From Halopolyspora algeriensis (GTDB lineage: Bacteria; Actinomycetota; Actinomycetes; Mycobacteriales; Pseudonocardiaceae): DNA of 64,000 nucleotides. Where the stretch lies: NCBI RefSeq assembly GCF_003337235.1, contig NZ_QPJC01000011.1, positions 108,682-172,681 of the forward strand, written 5' to 3'. Made by a program: the position numbers and the translations under genes. Below, piece by piece: positions 35,407-44,483 of this stretch; position 1 is the stretch's first letter; each line of letters starts with the position of its first letter. Below the pieces are notes generated by a model. The model was not told where the DNA came from, did no database searches, and saw only the letters and a list, made by a program, of their open reading frames with translations.

Positions 35407-36668
35407 GCGGGCGACGGCGCACACCTCTGGTGTTGCTGTGGGTCTCGCACGGCTGTGCGGCCACCGCGAGCACGGCCACGTTCGTCGCCATCCCCTGGTT
35501 CGTGCTGATGACCACGGGCAGCGCCACGCGGGTCGGGGTGGTCACCGCCGCCGAACTCGTGGGACTCGTCGCCGTGTCCCTGGTGACCGGTCCGCTCGTG
35601 GATCGGGTCGGCGCGCGCCGGACGGTGCTCGTCTCCGACGTGGCGGGGGCGGCCTCCGTGGTGAGCATCCCGATGTTGCACATCACGGCCGGATTGGCCT
35701 TCTGGCAGCTCATCGCCCTGTCCGCCGTCCTGGGAGCGAGTCGCGAACCGGGACACACTGCCCGGCGCATGATGGTCCCCGAGCTGATCGCCCACAGTGG
35801 CGTGCCGATGGAGCGCGGCGCGGGAGGGATGGATGCCGCCAAGCGGGCAGGGGAGATGCTCGGGGCGCCGCTGGCCGGGGTCGCTCTGGCGCTGGTCGAC
35901 GCGCCCGGGGTGCTCGTCGGCAACGCGGGACTGTTCCTGCTCGCAGCCGGCCTGACTCTCCTCGGGGTGCCGCGCACGGCCGTCAGGAGCCCCGAGAGCT
36001 CCACCCGGACGTCGCAGTACTTCTGTGAGATCGCCGAAGGGCTGCGGTACCTGCGCCGGGACCGGCTGATCGCGGCGATTCTGGCGATGCTGCTGATCAC
36101 GAACATGCTGGACGTGGCGGCCTTCGCGGTGCTGTTCCCGTCCTACGCCGATCAGGTTCTGCACAGCCCGGTGGCACTCGGCGCGATCGTCGGCGTCTTC
36201 GGCGGATCCGCCCTGGTCGGAAACATCGTCTTCACCTGGGTCGGACACCGCGCGGGATCGCGGCGCCACCTGTTCACGGCCTCGATGGTGATCGGAACGA
36301 CGTCACCACATGTGGCCATGGCGCTCGAATCCGGACTGGTGACCGTGCTGATCGTCGTCGCGATCGCGGGATTGGCGGCGAGCACGGTCAACCCGGTGCT
36401 CGCGGTGGTCACCTACGAGCGGATTCCCGCGGAGCTGCGCGGCCGGGTGCTGAGCATGACCACGGTGGTGGCGCAGGGCGGTACACCACTGGGCGTGCTG
36501 ATCGGCGGGATTCTCGTCGACGGGGTGGGCCTGCTCCCCACACTGTGGATGGTCGTGGCGAGCTACCTGACGGCTCTCTCGGCTCCGCTGCTGTTCCCCG
36601 TCTGGGCTCAGATGGACGATCCGGGTACCACCCGGCCTCGAGATGCGGCTGTGGAAAGCGCTGCATGA
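35403..36668 (+). CDS. MFS transporter (drug-efflux type)
   Basis: A 421-residue permease with about 12 hydrophobic segments; the loop 2-3 motif is present as GPLVDRVGARRTVLV. Similar to macrolide/drug exporters of the MFS (MefA/DHA-like). Its start overlaps the stop of the ArsR-type regulator gene, so the pair forms a regulated export unit. The substrate is unknown. Confidence 0.88.
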   Translation: MSGRRRTPLVLLWVSHGCAATASTATFVAIPWFVLMTTGSATRVGVVTAAELVGLVAVSLVTGPLVDRVGARRTVLVSDVAGAASVVSIPMLHITAGLAFWQLIALSAVLGASREPGHTARRMMVPELIAHSGVPMERGAGGMDAAKRAGEMLGAPLAGVALALVDAPGVLVGNAGLFLLAAGLTLLGVPRTAVRSPESSTRTSQYFCEIAEGLRYLRRDRLIAAILAMLLITNMLDVAAFAVLFPSYADQVLHSPVALGAIVGVFGGSALVGNIVFTWVGHRAGSRRHLFTASMVIGTTSPHVAMALESGLVTVLIVVAIAGLAASTVNPVLAVVTYERIPAELRGRVLSMTTVVAQGGTPLGVLIGGILVDGVGLLPTLWMVVASYLTALSAPLLFPVWAQMDDPGTTRPRDAAVESAA

Positions 36669-36721
36669 CCGCTTTCGACCGCCACTGCCACCGCCACCAC
36701 CACGGGATCACGGCCCGCATT

Positions 36722-36733
36722 TAGGCTTGGCCC
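36722..36733 (+). promoter_or_regulatory. Leaderless-type -10 box of the Xaa-Pro peptidase gene
   Basis: TAGGCT (36722-36727), 6 nt before the ATG; no ribosome binding site. Confidence 0.55.
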
Positions 36734-37888
36734 ATGTCCACCGACGCAACCAAGCAGGACCCCACCGTGCTGTCGGCCCGTCTACAGCGAGCTGCCGACA
36801 CCGCGGCCCGAGCGAACCTCGACGCGCTGCTGATCTCCCCCGGATCCGACCTGGAATACCTCATCGGCGCCGGGGGCGAGTCCTTCGAGCGGCTGAGCTG
36901 CCTGGTGCTCCCCGCGGCCGGGCACGGTCCCGGACCGGTGCTGGTGGTGCCGAAGCTGGAGGAGTTGGGCTACGCCGAGGTGCCCGCGAACGAGCTCGGC
37001 ATCGAGATCGTGACCTGGGTGGACGGGCAGGACCCGCACGGCATCGTCGCCGACCTGCTGCGCCGCGACGGAACGGAGCCGTCTCGCGTCGGTGTCGCCG
37101 ACGTCATGCCCGCCCTGCACACGCTGCCGCTGCGGACGGCTCTGCCCGGCGTCGAGCAGGTACTCGCCGGGTCGGTGCTGCGGGAGCTGCGGATGCGCAA
37201 GGACACCGCCGAGATCGAGGCGCTGCGCAAGGCGGGAGCGGCCATCGACCGGGTGCACGCGCGCATGGGCGAGTTCCTCAAGGTCGGGCGTACCGAGGCC
37301 GAGGTGGGCGCGGACATCACCGAGGCGATCGTGGCCGAGGGGCACCTCGAGGCGGCGTTCGTCATCGTGGGCTCGGGCCCCAACGGCGCCAGCCCCCACC
37401 ACGCCCTGTCCGATCGCGTCATCGAGCGGGGCGACGTCGTGGTCGTCGACATCGGCGGGCCGATCCCCGGCGGGTACAACTCCGACTGCACCCGCACCTA
37501 CGTTCTCGGTGAGCCCGCGCAGTCCGACGTGCGCGAAACCTATGCGGTCCTGCAGGCCGCGCAGCGAGCCGCCGTCGAGTCCGTGCGTCCCGGTGTCACC
37601 GCCGCCTCCATCGACGCTGCGGCCCGTGAACCGATCGCAGCGGCCGGGTTCGGCGAGCACTTCGTGCACCGCACCGGCCACGGTATCGGGCTGGACGTGC
37701 ACGAGGAGCCCTACATCATGGGGGGCAACGACCTGCTCCTGGAGCCGGGGATGGCCTTCAGCGTCGAGCCCGGTATCTACCAGGAGGAGCACTGGGGTGC
37801 CCGGATCGAGGACATCGTCGTGGTCACCGACGACGGTGTCGAAAGCCTGAACAACCAGTCGCACGAGTTGGTGGTGCTGCCGGCGTGA
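36734..37888 (+). CDS. Xaa-Pro aminopeptidase/dipeptidase (M24 family)
   Basis: A 384-residue cytoplasmic metallopeptidase that removes residues preceding proline. The pita-bread fold metal ligands are all present: Asp in VVVDIGGPIPGG, Asp in NSDCTRTYV, His in HRTGHGIGLDVHE, Glu in SVEPGIY and Glu in GARIEDIVVV. The N-terminal creatinase-like domain covers about residues 15-150. An Lrp/AsnC regulator gene overlaps its stop (GTGA), which hints at regulation by amino acids. Confidence 0.93.
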   Translation: MSTDATKQDPTVLSARLQRAADTAARANLDALLISPGSDLEYLIGAGGESFERLSCLVLPAAGHGPGPVLVVPKLEELGYAEVPANELGIEIVTWVDGQDPHGIVADLLRRDGTEPSRVGVADVMPALHTLPLRTALPGVEQVLAGSVLRELRMRKDTAEIEALRKAGAAIDRVHARMGEFLKVGRTEAEVGADITEAIVAEGHLEAAFVIVGSGPNGASPHHALSDRVIERGDVVVVDIGGPIPGGYNSDCTRTYVLGEPAQSDVRETYAVLQAAQRAAVESVRPGVTAASIDAAAREPIAAAGFGEHFVHRTGHGIGLDVHEEPYIMGGNDLLLEPGMAFSVEPGIYQEEHWGARIEDIVVVTDDGVESLNNQSHELVVLPA

Positions 37889-38358
37889 GTGACAGGACCG
37901 GCGGGCAGAGCGGCGACCTGGAAGCCACCGATCGAGCCATCCTGCGGGAGCTCGCCCAGGACGGCCGGTGCAGCTTCACCGACCTGGGCGAGCGGGTCGG
38001 GCTGAGCGTCTCCGCGGTGCACCAGCGGGTGCGCCGCCTGGAGCAGCGTGGCGCACTGCGCGGCTATACGGCCCACATCGACGGCGAACAGATCGGTTTG
38101 CCGCTGACCGCGTTCATTTCCCTGACCCCGACCGACCCGGCCGCGCCGGACGATTACCCGCAGCGCCTGCAACACCTGCCGGAAATCGAGTCGTGCTACT
38201 CGGTGGCCGGTGACGAGTCCTACATCCTGCAGGTACGGGTGGCTTCGCCGCTCGGGTTGGAGGAGTTGCTGCGTCAGATCCGGGAAGCCGCGAAGGTCTC
38301 GACACGCACCACGGTGGTGCTGTCCACCCCGTTCGAGAACCGGCCCCCCGAGATCTGA
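37885..38358 (+). CDS. Lrp/AsnC-family transcriptional regulator
   Basis: 157 residues: HTH at about 15-60 (ATDRAILRELAQDGRCSFTD, GLSVSAVHQRVRRLEQRG) and an effector-binding RAM domain (LPLTAFISLTPTD, CYSVAGDESYILQVRVAS). Such feast/famine regulators bind amino acids. GTG start overlapping the peptidase stop, so the two are co-transcribed; the peptidase may be a target or supply the ligand. Confidence 0.92.
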   Translation: MSDRTGGQSGDLEATDRAILRELAQDGRCSFTDLGERVGLSVSAVHQRVRRLEQRGALRGYTAHIDGEQIGLPLTAFISLTPTDPAAPDDYPQRLQHLPEIESCYSVAGDESYILQVRVASPLGLEELLRQIREAAKVSTRTTVVLSTPFENRPPEI

Positions 38359-38386
38359 AGCCGGGGCGTCGCCTGCCGCGGCGTGC

Positions 38387-39466
38387 TCACCGGCTCGCCC
38401 GTTCGGCGGCGACGTCCGGCGGTACGGCCGTCAGGGACCCCTGTGGCCCCGGCAGGCAGACCGCCTGTCGCCGGGAGTTCTGCAGGAAATCGCTCAGGCA
38501 GCGGGCGAACTGGTCGTGCCCGGTGGCGTTGGCGTGGAAGGAGGCCTGCATCGCGTGCGGCGCACGCTTCTCGTGCTTGAGGGCCTCCCAATCCACTGTC
38601 AGCCGGGTGAACCACTCGGTCTCCGGGGCCGCCTTGCCGCCGGTGCAGGCCTCGTGCCCGTAACCGGCGCGGGACAGGTCGAGGAAGCGGGCACCGACCT
38701 GCTCGGCGACCTCCCGCAAACCCGCGGACAGCTGTGGCACCGCCGTGCTGCGCACCCATTTGACGTCGCTGGTGAGCAGCGGGCAACCGGAGAGATCCTG
38801 CAGCTCGGGGGGGATGCCGGGACCGACCGGGGAGGCGTAGGACTGCAGTACGAGCGAGTAGTCGCCGCGCTCGTAGCCCGCGCGGTCCATGACGGTGCGG
38901 ATGTCCTGCAGCGCGGCCAGCACCTTGGGTTGCATCCGCTGCACCCGCTTCGGCCACTCCTGCCGCAGTTGTTCGGCGCACCCTCCCGGGGTGCGGGCGA
39001 CCCAGGCACCGACGCACTTGTTGAGGACACCGACGAAGTTCGGATCGTCGTTGGCGCCGACCTGGACCACGATGTCGGTGATCCGGTAGCGCTCGGCGAG
39101 ATCGGCGAGCCGGCGTGCCTGTGAGCCCTCGGGATGGTTCGGATGCGGTTCCAGGCCCACGAGGCCGGCTTTGGCTCCCGAGCAAGCCAGATTGAAGCGC
39201 TTCACCGAGCCCGGCAGTTGCAACTGGTGCACGGCAGCGGCGGGTGAGCGGTGACACCAGTTGCCGTTGGCGCCGTCCGTGCCGGGGGTGTAGTTGCCGG
39301 CACCTTCGCCGGACAGAGTGCTGTCGCCCATGGTCACCACCGCAGGAGGAGGGGGCGGCGGTGGTGGCGGAGCCTCGGGTGTGGGGCGGTCGCTGACCAG
39401 GAAAACGAGGGCGAGCACACTGCTCACGACGAACAGCGCCAGCAATCTCCTCAGGTGTGCCCGCAT
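38387..39466 (-). CDS. Secreted or membrane-anchored SGNH/GDSL hydrolase
   Basis: A 359-residue extracytoplasmic esterase/lipase-like protein. A signal anchor (RLLALFVVSSVLALVFLVSD, about 7-26) is followed by a run of nine prolines and then the SGNH domain. The nucleophile is the Ser in VVTMGDSTLSGEG, block III is VQVGANDDPNF and the terminal His lies in HANATGHDQFARCL. Several cysteines suggest disulphides, as expected outside the cell. The ATG at 39466 is supported by a TANNNT box 7 nt upstream; the open frame before it is not conserved-looking. Confidence 0.86.
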   Translation of the reverse strand: MRAHLRRLLALFVVSSVLALVFLVSDRPTPEAPPPPPPPPPAVVTMGDSTLSGEGAGNYTPGTDGANGNWCHRSPAAAVHQLQLPGSVKRFNLACSGAKAGLVGLEPHPNHPEGSQARRLADLAERYRITDIVVQVGANDDPNFVGVLNKCVGAWVARTPGGCAEQLRQEWPKRVQRMQPKVLAALQDIRTVMDRAGYERGDYSLVLQSYASPVGPGIPPELQDLSGCPLLTSDVKWVRSTAVPQLSAGLREVAEQVGARFLDLSRAGYGHEACTGGKAAPETEWFTRLTVDWEALKHEKRAPHAMQASFHANATGHDQFARCLSDFLQNSRRQAVCLPGPQGSLTAVPPDVAAERASR

Positions 39467-39479
39467 CCTCTGCAGTCTA
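39467..39479 (-). promoter_or_regulatory. Leaderless-type -10 box of the SGNH hydrolase gene
   Basis: On the minus strand TAGACT (39479-39474) lies 7 nt before the ATG at 39466. Confidence 0.5.
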
Positions 39480-39657
39480 TGGGTACCGTTCGGCGGGGAC
39501 GGAAGCCACCGGCCGGTGTCGTCGATAACGGTTCGGCAGCGCCCTACCGCGGTCCGCGCGGGGCGTGCCAAGCTCGGAACCGAAGACATCCGGAAGCATT
39601 TCGGGCCCGCCGAACGTTGACCAGGTGACTGCCATCGAGCGGAGGTATCACCGTACT

Positions 39658-40221
39658 GTGCCCGTCTTCGTCGTATTGCTGATAGCCGGTGTCGTCGAGA
39701 TCAGCGTGCTGGTTGTCGTCGGCCAGGCCATCGGAGTGCTGCCCACCATCGGATTGCTCGCCGCGAGCGCGGTGCTCGGTGCCTGGTTGTTGCGCCGGGA
39801 GGGTCGCCGCACCCTGCAGGAGTTCAGCGAAGCAGCCCGCCTGCGCAGGCCCCCCGAGCGGGAACTGTCCGACGGCGTGCTCATCGTCCTGGGCGGCCTG
39901 CTGATCCTGCTGCCCGGCCTGGTCGGTGACGTGGTGGGCCTGCTGTTCCTGCTCCCCCCGACTCGTGCCGTGCTGCGCCGCCGCCTGCAACGCACCGCCG
40001 AACGACGGTCCCGGGCCATGCACGAGAGGCTGCGGGCCCAGGCCCGGGCGGCCTCGGCGGGGACATACCGTGGCCGGCAGGCAGGTACGGGCACCGACGA
40101 CGTCATCGACGGTGAAGTCGTCTCCGTCACCGAGGACGACGAGGCGGACGGGAAATCCGGCGGGGCAACGCACCTGCCACCACCGCGGTCTTCCGGTTCC
40201 GAGGAGCCGCCGCGAGGGTGA
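39658..40221 (+). CDS. fxsA: FxsA-family membrane protein
   Basis: A 187-residue inner-membrane protein related to FxsA, whose overproduction relieves phage T7 exclusion in E. coli; its normal role is unknown. Hydrophobic segments: PVFVVLLIAGVVEISVLVVV, LPTIGLLAASAVLGAWLL and VLIVLGGLLILLPGLVGDVV, with the family motif GAWLLRREG. The C-terminal 80 residues are charged and disordered. I chose the GTG at 39658 because family members start M-P-V-F/L; an earlier GTG at 39625 would add 11 residues. Confidence 0.85.
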   Translation: MPVFVVLLIAGVVEISVLVVVGQAIGVLPTIGLLAASAVLGAWLLRREGRRTLQEFSEAARLRRPPERELSDGVLIVLGGLLILLPGLVGDVVGLLFLLPPTRAVLRRRLQRTAERRSRAMHERLRAQARAASAGTYRGRQAGTGTDDVIDGEVVSVTEDDEADGKSGGATHLPPPRSSGSEEPPRG

Positions 40222-40415
40222 GACCCGCACTGATCCGGTGATGAATCGAGGTCACGTCAGCCACTCAGGGTCTGCGGGTAGGCTGCTGAGAACGATCGTG
40301 GCCGATCGCGGCGAGCGGTGCGCGGGCGTCACGCGGCTGGGGGCACGCCGACGACCACGGTCCGGCAGATGGCGCAGTTGAACAGCGACCGGGAACACAG
40401 GGACAAGGCCAACAG

Positions 40416-42032
40416 ATGTCCGAGACGACGTTGCTGCTCGGGGGCAGGATTCACTCCCCGGGCAACCCTGACGCCACGGCGATGGCCGTGACCGGTGGGA
40501 CCATCGCATGGGTCGGTGCCGACCACGTCGGCCGCGCCCTGCACCCCGACGCTCATGTCGTCGACCTCGGCGGCGCGTTCGTCGCGCCTGCCTTCGTCGA
40601 CTCGCACGTGCACGCGACGTCGGCCGGCCTGTTACTCAACGGTCTCGACCTCACGGGCTGCGCCTCGCTGACGGAGTTCCTGCACGCACTGCGCGACCAC
40701 GTTGCCGAACATCCCGGCACGCTCGTGTGGGGCCACGGGTGGGACGAGACGTGGTGGCCGGAACAGCGTCCCCCCACCCGCTCTGAGGTCGATGCCGCCT
40801 CGGGGGGTGCTCCGGTGTACCTGTCCCGCATCGATGTGCATTCCGCGCTGGTGTCCAGCGCCCTGATCGAGCGCGCGCCGCTGGCCCGCGGTGCCGAAGG
40901 GTGGGACGAGCACGGCCCGCTGACCCGGGTGGCGCACCATCACGCGCGCAGCGCGGCCCGGGAATCGCTGGGGGCCGCCCAACGCCGGGAGGCTCAGCTG
41001 GCGTTTCTGCGCCACGCCGCTTCGCAGGGAGTGGCGAGCGTGCACGAGTGCGGGGGCCCCGACATCTCCGACCCCGACGACCTGGCCGATCTGCTCGCAC
41101 TGGCCGAGCAGGGCGGTGTGCCCGAAGTCGTGGGCTACTGGGGCGAGCTCGGGGCACTGGACACGGCCCGCGAGCTCGGTGTCCGCGGCCTCGCCGGGGA
41201 CCTGTTCGTCGACGGGGCGGTGGGTTCGCGCACCGCGGCCCTGCAGGAACCGTATGCCGACGACCCGAGCACCTCCGGGGTGCTGTATCTGGATGCCGAC
41301 GCGGTCGCCGAGCACCTCGTGGAGTGCACCCGCCACGGTTTGCAGGCGGGTTTTCACGTCATCGGCGATGCCGGGGTCGCCGAGGTCACCGAGGGGTTCC
41401 GCCGCGCGGCGCGGACCGTGGGAGTGCCCACACTGGCCGGGATGCGGCACCGGCTGGAACATCTGGAGATGGTCGACGCCGAGCAGGCCGAGGAACTGGG
41501 CCGGTTCGGCGTGGCCGCCTCCGTGCAACCGCTCTTCGACGCGGCGTGGGGCGGTCCCGCGGACATGTACGCGCGTCGCCTCGGCCCGCAGCGCGGGAGC
41601 CGGTTGAACCCGTTCTCGCGGCTGGCGGCCAGCGGCCTGGTGCTGGCATTCGGCTCGGATGCGCCGGTGACCTCGGTCGGTCCGTGGGCGTCGGTGCGTG
41701 CTGCGGTGCATCACCGCACGGAGGGGTTCGGGGTCTCCCCGCGAGCGGCGTTCACGGCCCACACCCGGGGCGGCTGGCGCGCGGGCGGCGCCGACGACGG
41801 CGTGACCGGCACTCTGGTGCCCGGCGCCCCGGCGACCTATGCCGTGTGGGAGACCGGTGAGCTGGTGACCGGCACGCCGGACTCCCGCGTCCAGCGCTGG
41901 TCGACGGATCCGCGGTCGGGAGTGCCGGGCCTGCCGGACCTCACGCCGGGGACACGACTACCGCGCTGCCTGCGCACGGTGCTGCGGGGGGAGACGATCT
42001 ACACCCGGGACTCGAGTGACGAGGAGCACTGA
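40416..42032 (+). CDS. Amidohydrolase (YtcJ-like metal-dependent hydrolase)
   Basis: 538 residues of the amidohydrolase superfamily: the N-terminal beta-sandwich (LLLGGRIHSPG), the first metal motif FVDSHVHATSAG, later ligands in GFHVIGDAGV and HRLEHLEMVD, and LAFGSDAPVTSVGPW near the C-terminus, followed by the closing sandwich (PGAPATYAVWE). YtcJ-type enzymes act on unknown amides or cyclic compounds. It is a single gene, with about 195 bp of upstream non-coding DNA after fxsA in which I see nothing distinctive. Confidence 0.9.
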   Translation: MSETTLLLGGRIHSPGNPDATAMAVTGGTIAWVGADHVGRALHPDAHVVDLGGAFVAPAFVDSHVHATSAGLLLNGLDLTGCASLTEFLHALRDHVAEHPGTLVWGHGWDETWWPEQRPPTRSEVDAASGGAPVYLSRIDVHSALVSSALIERAPLARGAEGWDEHGPLTRVAHHHARSAARESLGAAQRREAQLAFLRHAASQGVASVHECGGPDISDPDDLADLLALAEQGGVPEVVGYWGELGALDTARELGVRGLAGDLFVDGAVGSRTAALQEPYADDPSTSGVLYLDADAVAEHLVECTRHGLQAGFHVIGDAGVAEVTEGFRRAARTVGVPTLAGMRHRLEHLEMVDAEQAEELGRFGVAASVQPLFDAAWGGPADMYARRLGPQRGSRLNPFSRLAASGLVLAFGSDAPVTSVGPWASVRAAVHHRTEGFGVSPRAAFTAHTRGGWRAGGADDGVTGTLVPGAPATYAVWETGELVTGTPDSRVQRWSTDPRSGVPGLPDLTPGTRLPRCLRTVLRGETIYTRDSSDEEH

Positions 42033-42061
42033 CTGTACCGATCGAACGAATGCGGGCGTTC

Positions 42062-42074
42062 TAAACTGATCGGT
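42062..42074 (+). promoter_or_regulatory. Leaderless-type -10 box of the DUF1707 gene
   Basis: TAAACT (42062-42067), 7 nt before the ATG at 42075; no ribosome binding site. Confidence 0.55.
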
Positions 42075-42683
42075 ATGAGTGCATCCGGGGGTTCCGATGA
42101 TCCGTCGATCCGAGCGTCCGACGCCGAACGTGAGCGGGTGAACCATCAGCTCAACGAGGCTGTCGGGGAGGGGCGCCTGACCCTGGACGAGTTCACTCAA
42201 CGGCTGAACCAGGTCTACGAGTCCAGCACCCGAGGGGAACTGCAACGGATCACCGCGGACCTGCCTGCCTCGGACTCCGGGAGCGCGGCGTTGCCCGCGG
42301 AGACCGGTGGGGATACCGGCAAGCGTCGGTGGACGCTGGCGATCCTGGGCGGGTCGGACTACAAGGGCCGGCGGCGAGTACCGCCCAGGATCGGGTTCTT
42401 CGCGTTCATGGGCGGTTCGACGATCGATCTGTGCGAGGCCCAGCTCCCGGGCGATGCGGTCGAGATCACACTGGTGTCGATCATGGGAGGTACCGACGTG
42501 ATCGTGCCCAAGGGGATCCGGGTGGAACTCGACTCGACCGACTTCCTCGGCGGTGATGACCTCAAGATCGACGAGAGTGCCGAGGTGGCGAATTCGCCGG
42601 TGGTGCGCATCCGCAGCTATTCGCTCCTGGGCGGCAGCAACATTTGTCACCCCAAGAAGCGCAAGCCCCGGTGGTGGCAGTGA
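42075..42683 (+). CDS. DUF1707 protein with LiaF-like C-terminal domain
   Basis: 202 residues. An N-terminal DUF1707 (SHOCT-like) stretch reads IRASDAERERVNHQLNEAVG and continues with RLTLDEFTQRLNQVYES. After a linker, a C-terminal part (LAILGGSDYKGR, VSIMGGTDVIVPKGIRVELD, SYSLLGGSNICHP) resembles the cell-wall-antibiotic response domain of LiaF. No membrane segment is seen. A role in envelope-stress sensing is an inference from LiaF. Confidence 0.85.
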   Translation: MSASGGSDDPSIRASDAERERVNHQLNEAVGEGRLTLDEFTQRLNQVYESSTRGELQRITADLPASDSGSAALPAETGGDTGKRRWTLAILGGSDYKGRRRVPPRIGFFAFMGGSTIDLCEAQLPGDAVEITLVSIMGGTDVIVPKGIRVELDSTDFLGGDDLKIDESAEVANSPVVRIRSYSLLGGSNICHPKKRKPRWWQ

Positions 42684-42848
42684 CCGTGTGATGGCGGTGA
42701 CCATGCAGCAGCGGCTCGGAAGTGCCGACCTTCGGCGTACATTGGTCGGGTGCGTGTGACGGCCACCGAGAAGGCCGACAGACGCACATGAGCATGGACG
42801 TCCGTCCCGGGCGAGGGCCGGGACCGTATCGCCGAGAAGGTTGATCGG

Positions 42849-44483
42849 GTGGTTGTTCCCACGGTGAATACGCGGCACCGCGAGCAGCCCGACGGCAGTG
42901 TGACCGGACGGCGGCGGGTACGCGTTCCGGCAGCGGCGGTGTGGCTGCGCATGGCGGTGGCCATCGCCGCCGGGGTGACGGTGTACTGGGCCTCCCCACC
43001 GCGCAACCTGTGGTGGCTGGTGCCCCTGGCCTTCGCCGGGTTCGCCGCAGTGGTGCACGGCCGCCGGGCCCGGAGCGGGGCCGGCTACGGGCTGCTGTTC
43101 GGGCTGGCCTACCTGCTGCCGCTGCTGGGGTGGCTGCTGGACTTCCTGGGGACGCAGTTCGGCCCCTGGCCGTGGCTGGGGGTGGCCACGGCCGAGGCGC
43201 TGTTCTTCGGCCTGGCCGGGGCCGGCATGGCCCGCGTGAGCCGCCTGCCCGCGGCCCCGGTGTGGATGGCGGCCGTGTTCGTCGGTGCGGAACTGCTGCG
43301 CAGCACTGTTCCCTTCGGGGGTTTTCCGTGGGGCCGGCTGGCCTTCACGCAGGCCGGGGGAGCGTTGCTACCGATCGCGGCGCTGGGCGGCGCGGGCATG
43401 GTGACCTTCGCGGTGGCGCTGCTCGGTGCCGCCCTCGCCGAGTTCGGTCGGCGGGTGCCGCACGTCCGGCGCACACCGCGCACGCTGCTCGCGCCGACCA
43501 TGGCGGCCGTGGTGCCGATTGTGGCCGCCCTCGCGGCGACGCCGCTGGTCACCGCCGAGGCCAACGCCGGCACGGCCCGGGTGGCGGTGATCCAGGGCGA
43601 TGCGCCCAATATCGGGTTGGGTCTGCTGCACGAGGACGAGGTGCTGTACCGCAACCACATCCGGGCCGCCGAGAAGCTCGTGGCCGATGTGCGGTCCGGT
43701 CGCCTTCCACGTCCGGACCTCGTCATCCTGCCGGAGCAGGTCGGCTCCTGGGGACCGGCCCGGAACGATCCCGCGCTGGACCGGATCGCCTCCCGGCTCG
43801 GCGTGCCGCTGGTGGTGGGCGGCCTCGCGCGCAGTGCCGACGGGGAACTGAGCAACCGGATCCTGCAGTGGGACCCGCAGGAGGGTGCCACCGACGAGTA
43901 CGTCAAGCAGCATCTCGTACCGTTCGCCGAGAAGATCCCGATGCGATCGGTGGCCGGGGTGGTGAGCCCGTTCGTGCAGCGATTCCCGCAGGACATGGTC
44001 CCCGGCGACGACCCCGGCGTGTTCGAGACGGGACCGGCGAGACTGGGTGTCGGGCTGTGCTACGACGTGGCCTTCGGCGATGTGTTCCGCGGTGCCACCC
44101 GCGCCGGGGCCACCCTGCTGGCCGTCCCGACGAACAACGCCTGGTACGGCCGTTCGGAAATGAGCTACCAGCAGCTGGCGATGACACGGTTGCGGACCGT
44201 CGAACACAGCCGCGCGGCAGTGGTGGCCGCCACCAGCGGGGTCAGCGCCATCGTGCAACCGGACGGCACGGTCACCCGGCAAACCCGGCAGTTCACCGCG
44301 CAGACCCTGATGGCCGAGGTGCCGCTGCGCAGCACACTGACCCCGGCGACCCGGCTCGGCCCGATCCCGACGTGGACGGTTTCGGCGCTGGGAGCCGCGG
44401 CGGTGGGGGTCGCGCTGTGGCGGCACCGGCGCAGAGCTGCCGGTGCGCCGCCCGGTGCCACCTGCGAGGGCGTCGGGCAGTGA
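42849..44483 (+). CDS. lnt: Apolipoprotein N-acyltransferase
   Basis: Adds the third acyl chain to lipoproteins at the membrane. The 544 residues comprise about six to seven N-terminal membrane segments (to about 240), a nitrilase-type extracellular domain and a last hydrophobic segment. The nitrilase triad is visible: Glu in LVILPEQVG, Lys in YVKQHLVPFAEK and Cys in GVGLCYDVAFGD. The GTG at 42849 is the likely start. Its stop overlaps the ppm1 start by one base (TGATG), giving tight coupling. In M. tuberculosis the same two activities are one fused protein. Confidence 0.92.
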   Translation: MVVPTVNTRHREQPDGSVTGRRRVRVPAAAVWLRMAVAIAAGVTVYWASPPRNLWWLVPLAFAGFAAVVHGRRARSGAGYGLLFGLAYLLPLLGWLLDFLGTQFGPWPWLGVATAEALFFGLAGAGMARVSRLPAAPVWMAAVFVGAELLRSTVPFGGFPWGRLAFTQAGGALLPIAALGGAGMVTFAVALLGAALAEFGRRVPHVRRTPRTLLAPTMAAVVPIVAALAATPLVTAEANAGTARVAVIQGDAPNIGLGLLHEDEVLYRNHIRAAEKLVADVRSGRLPRPDLVILPEQVGSWGPARNDPALDRIASRLGVPLVVGGLARSADGELSNRILQWDPQEGATDEYVKQHLVPFAEKIPMRSVAGVVSPFVQRFPQDMVPGDDPGVFETGPARLGVGLCYDVAFGDVFRGATRAGATLLAVPTNNAWYGRSEMSYQQLAMTRLRTVEHSRAAVVAATSGVSAIVQPDGTVTRQTRQFTAQTLMAEVPLRSTLTPATRLGPIPTWTVSALGAAAVGVALWRHRRRAAGAPPGATCEGVGQ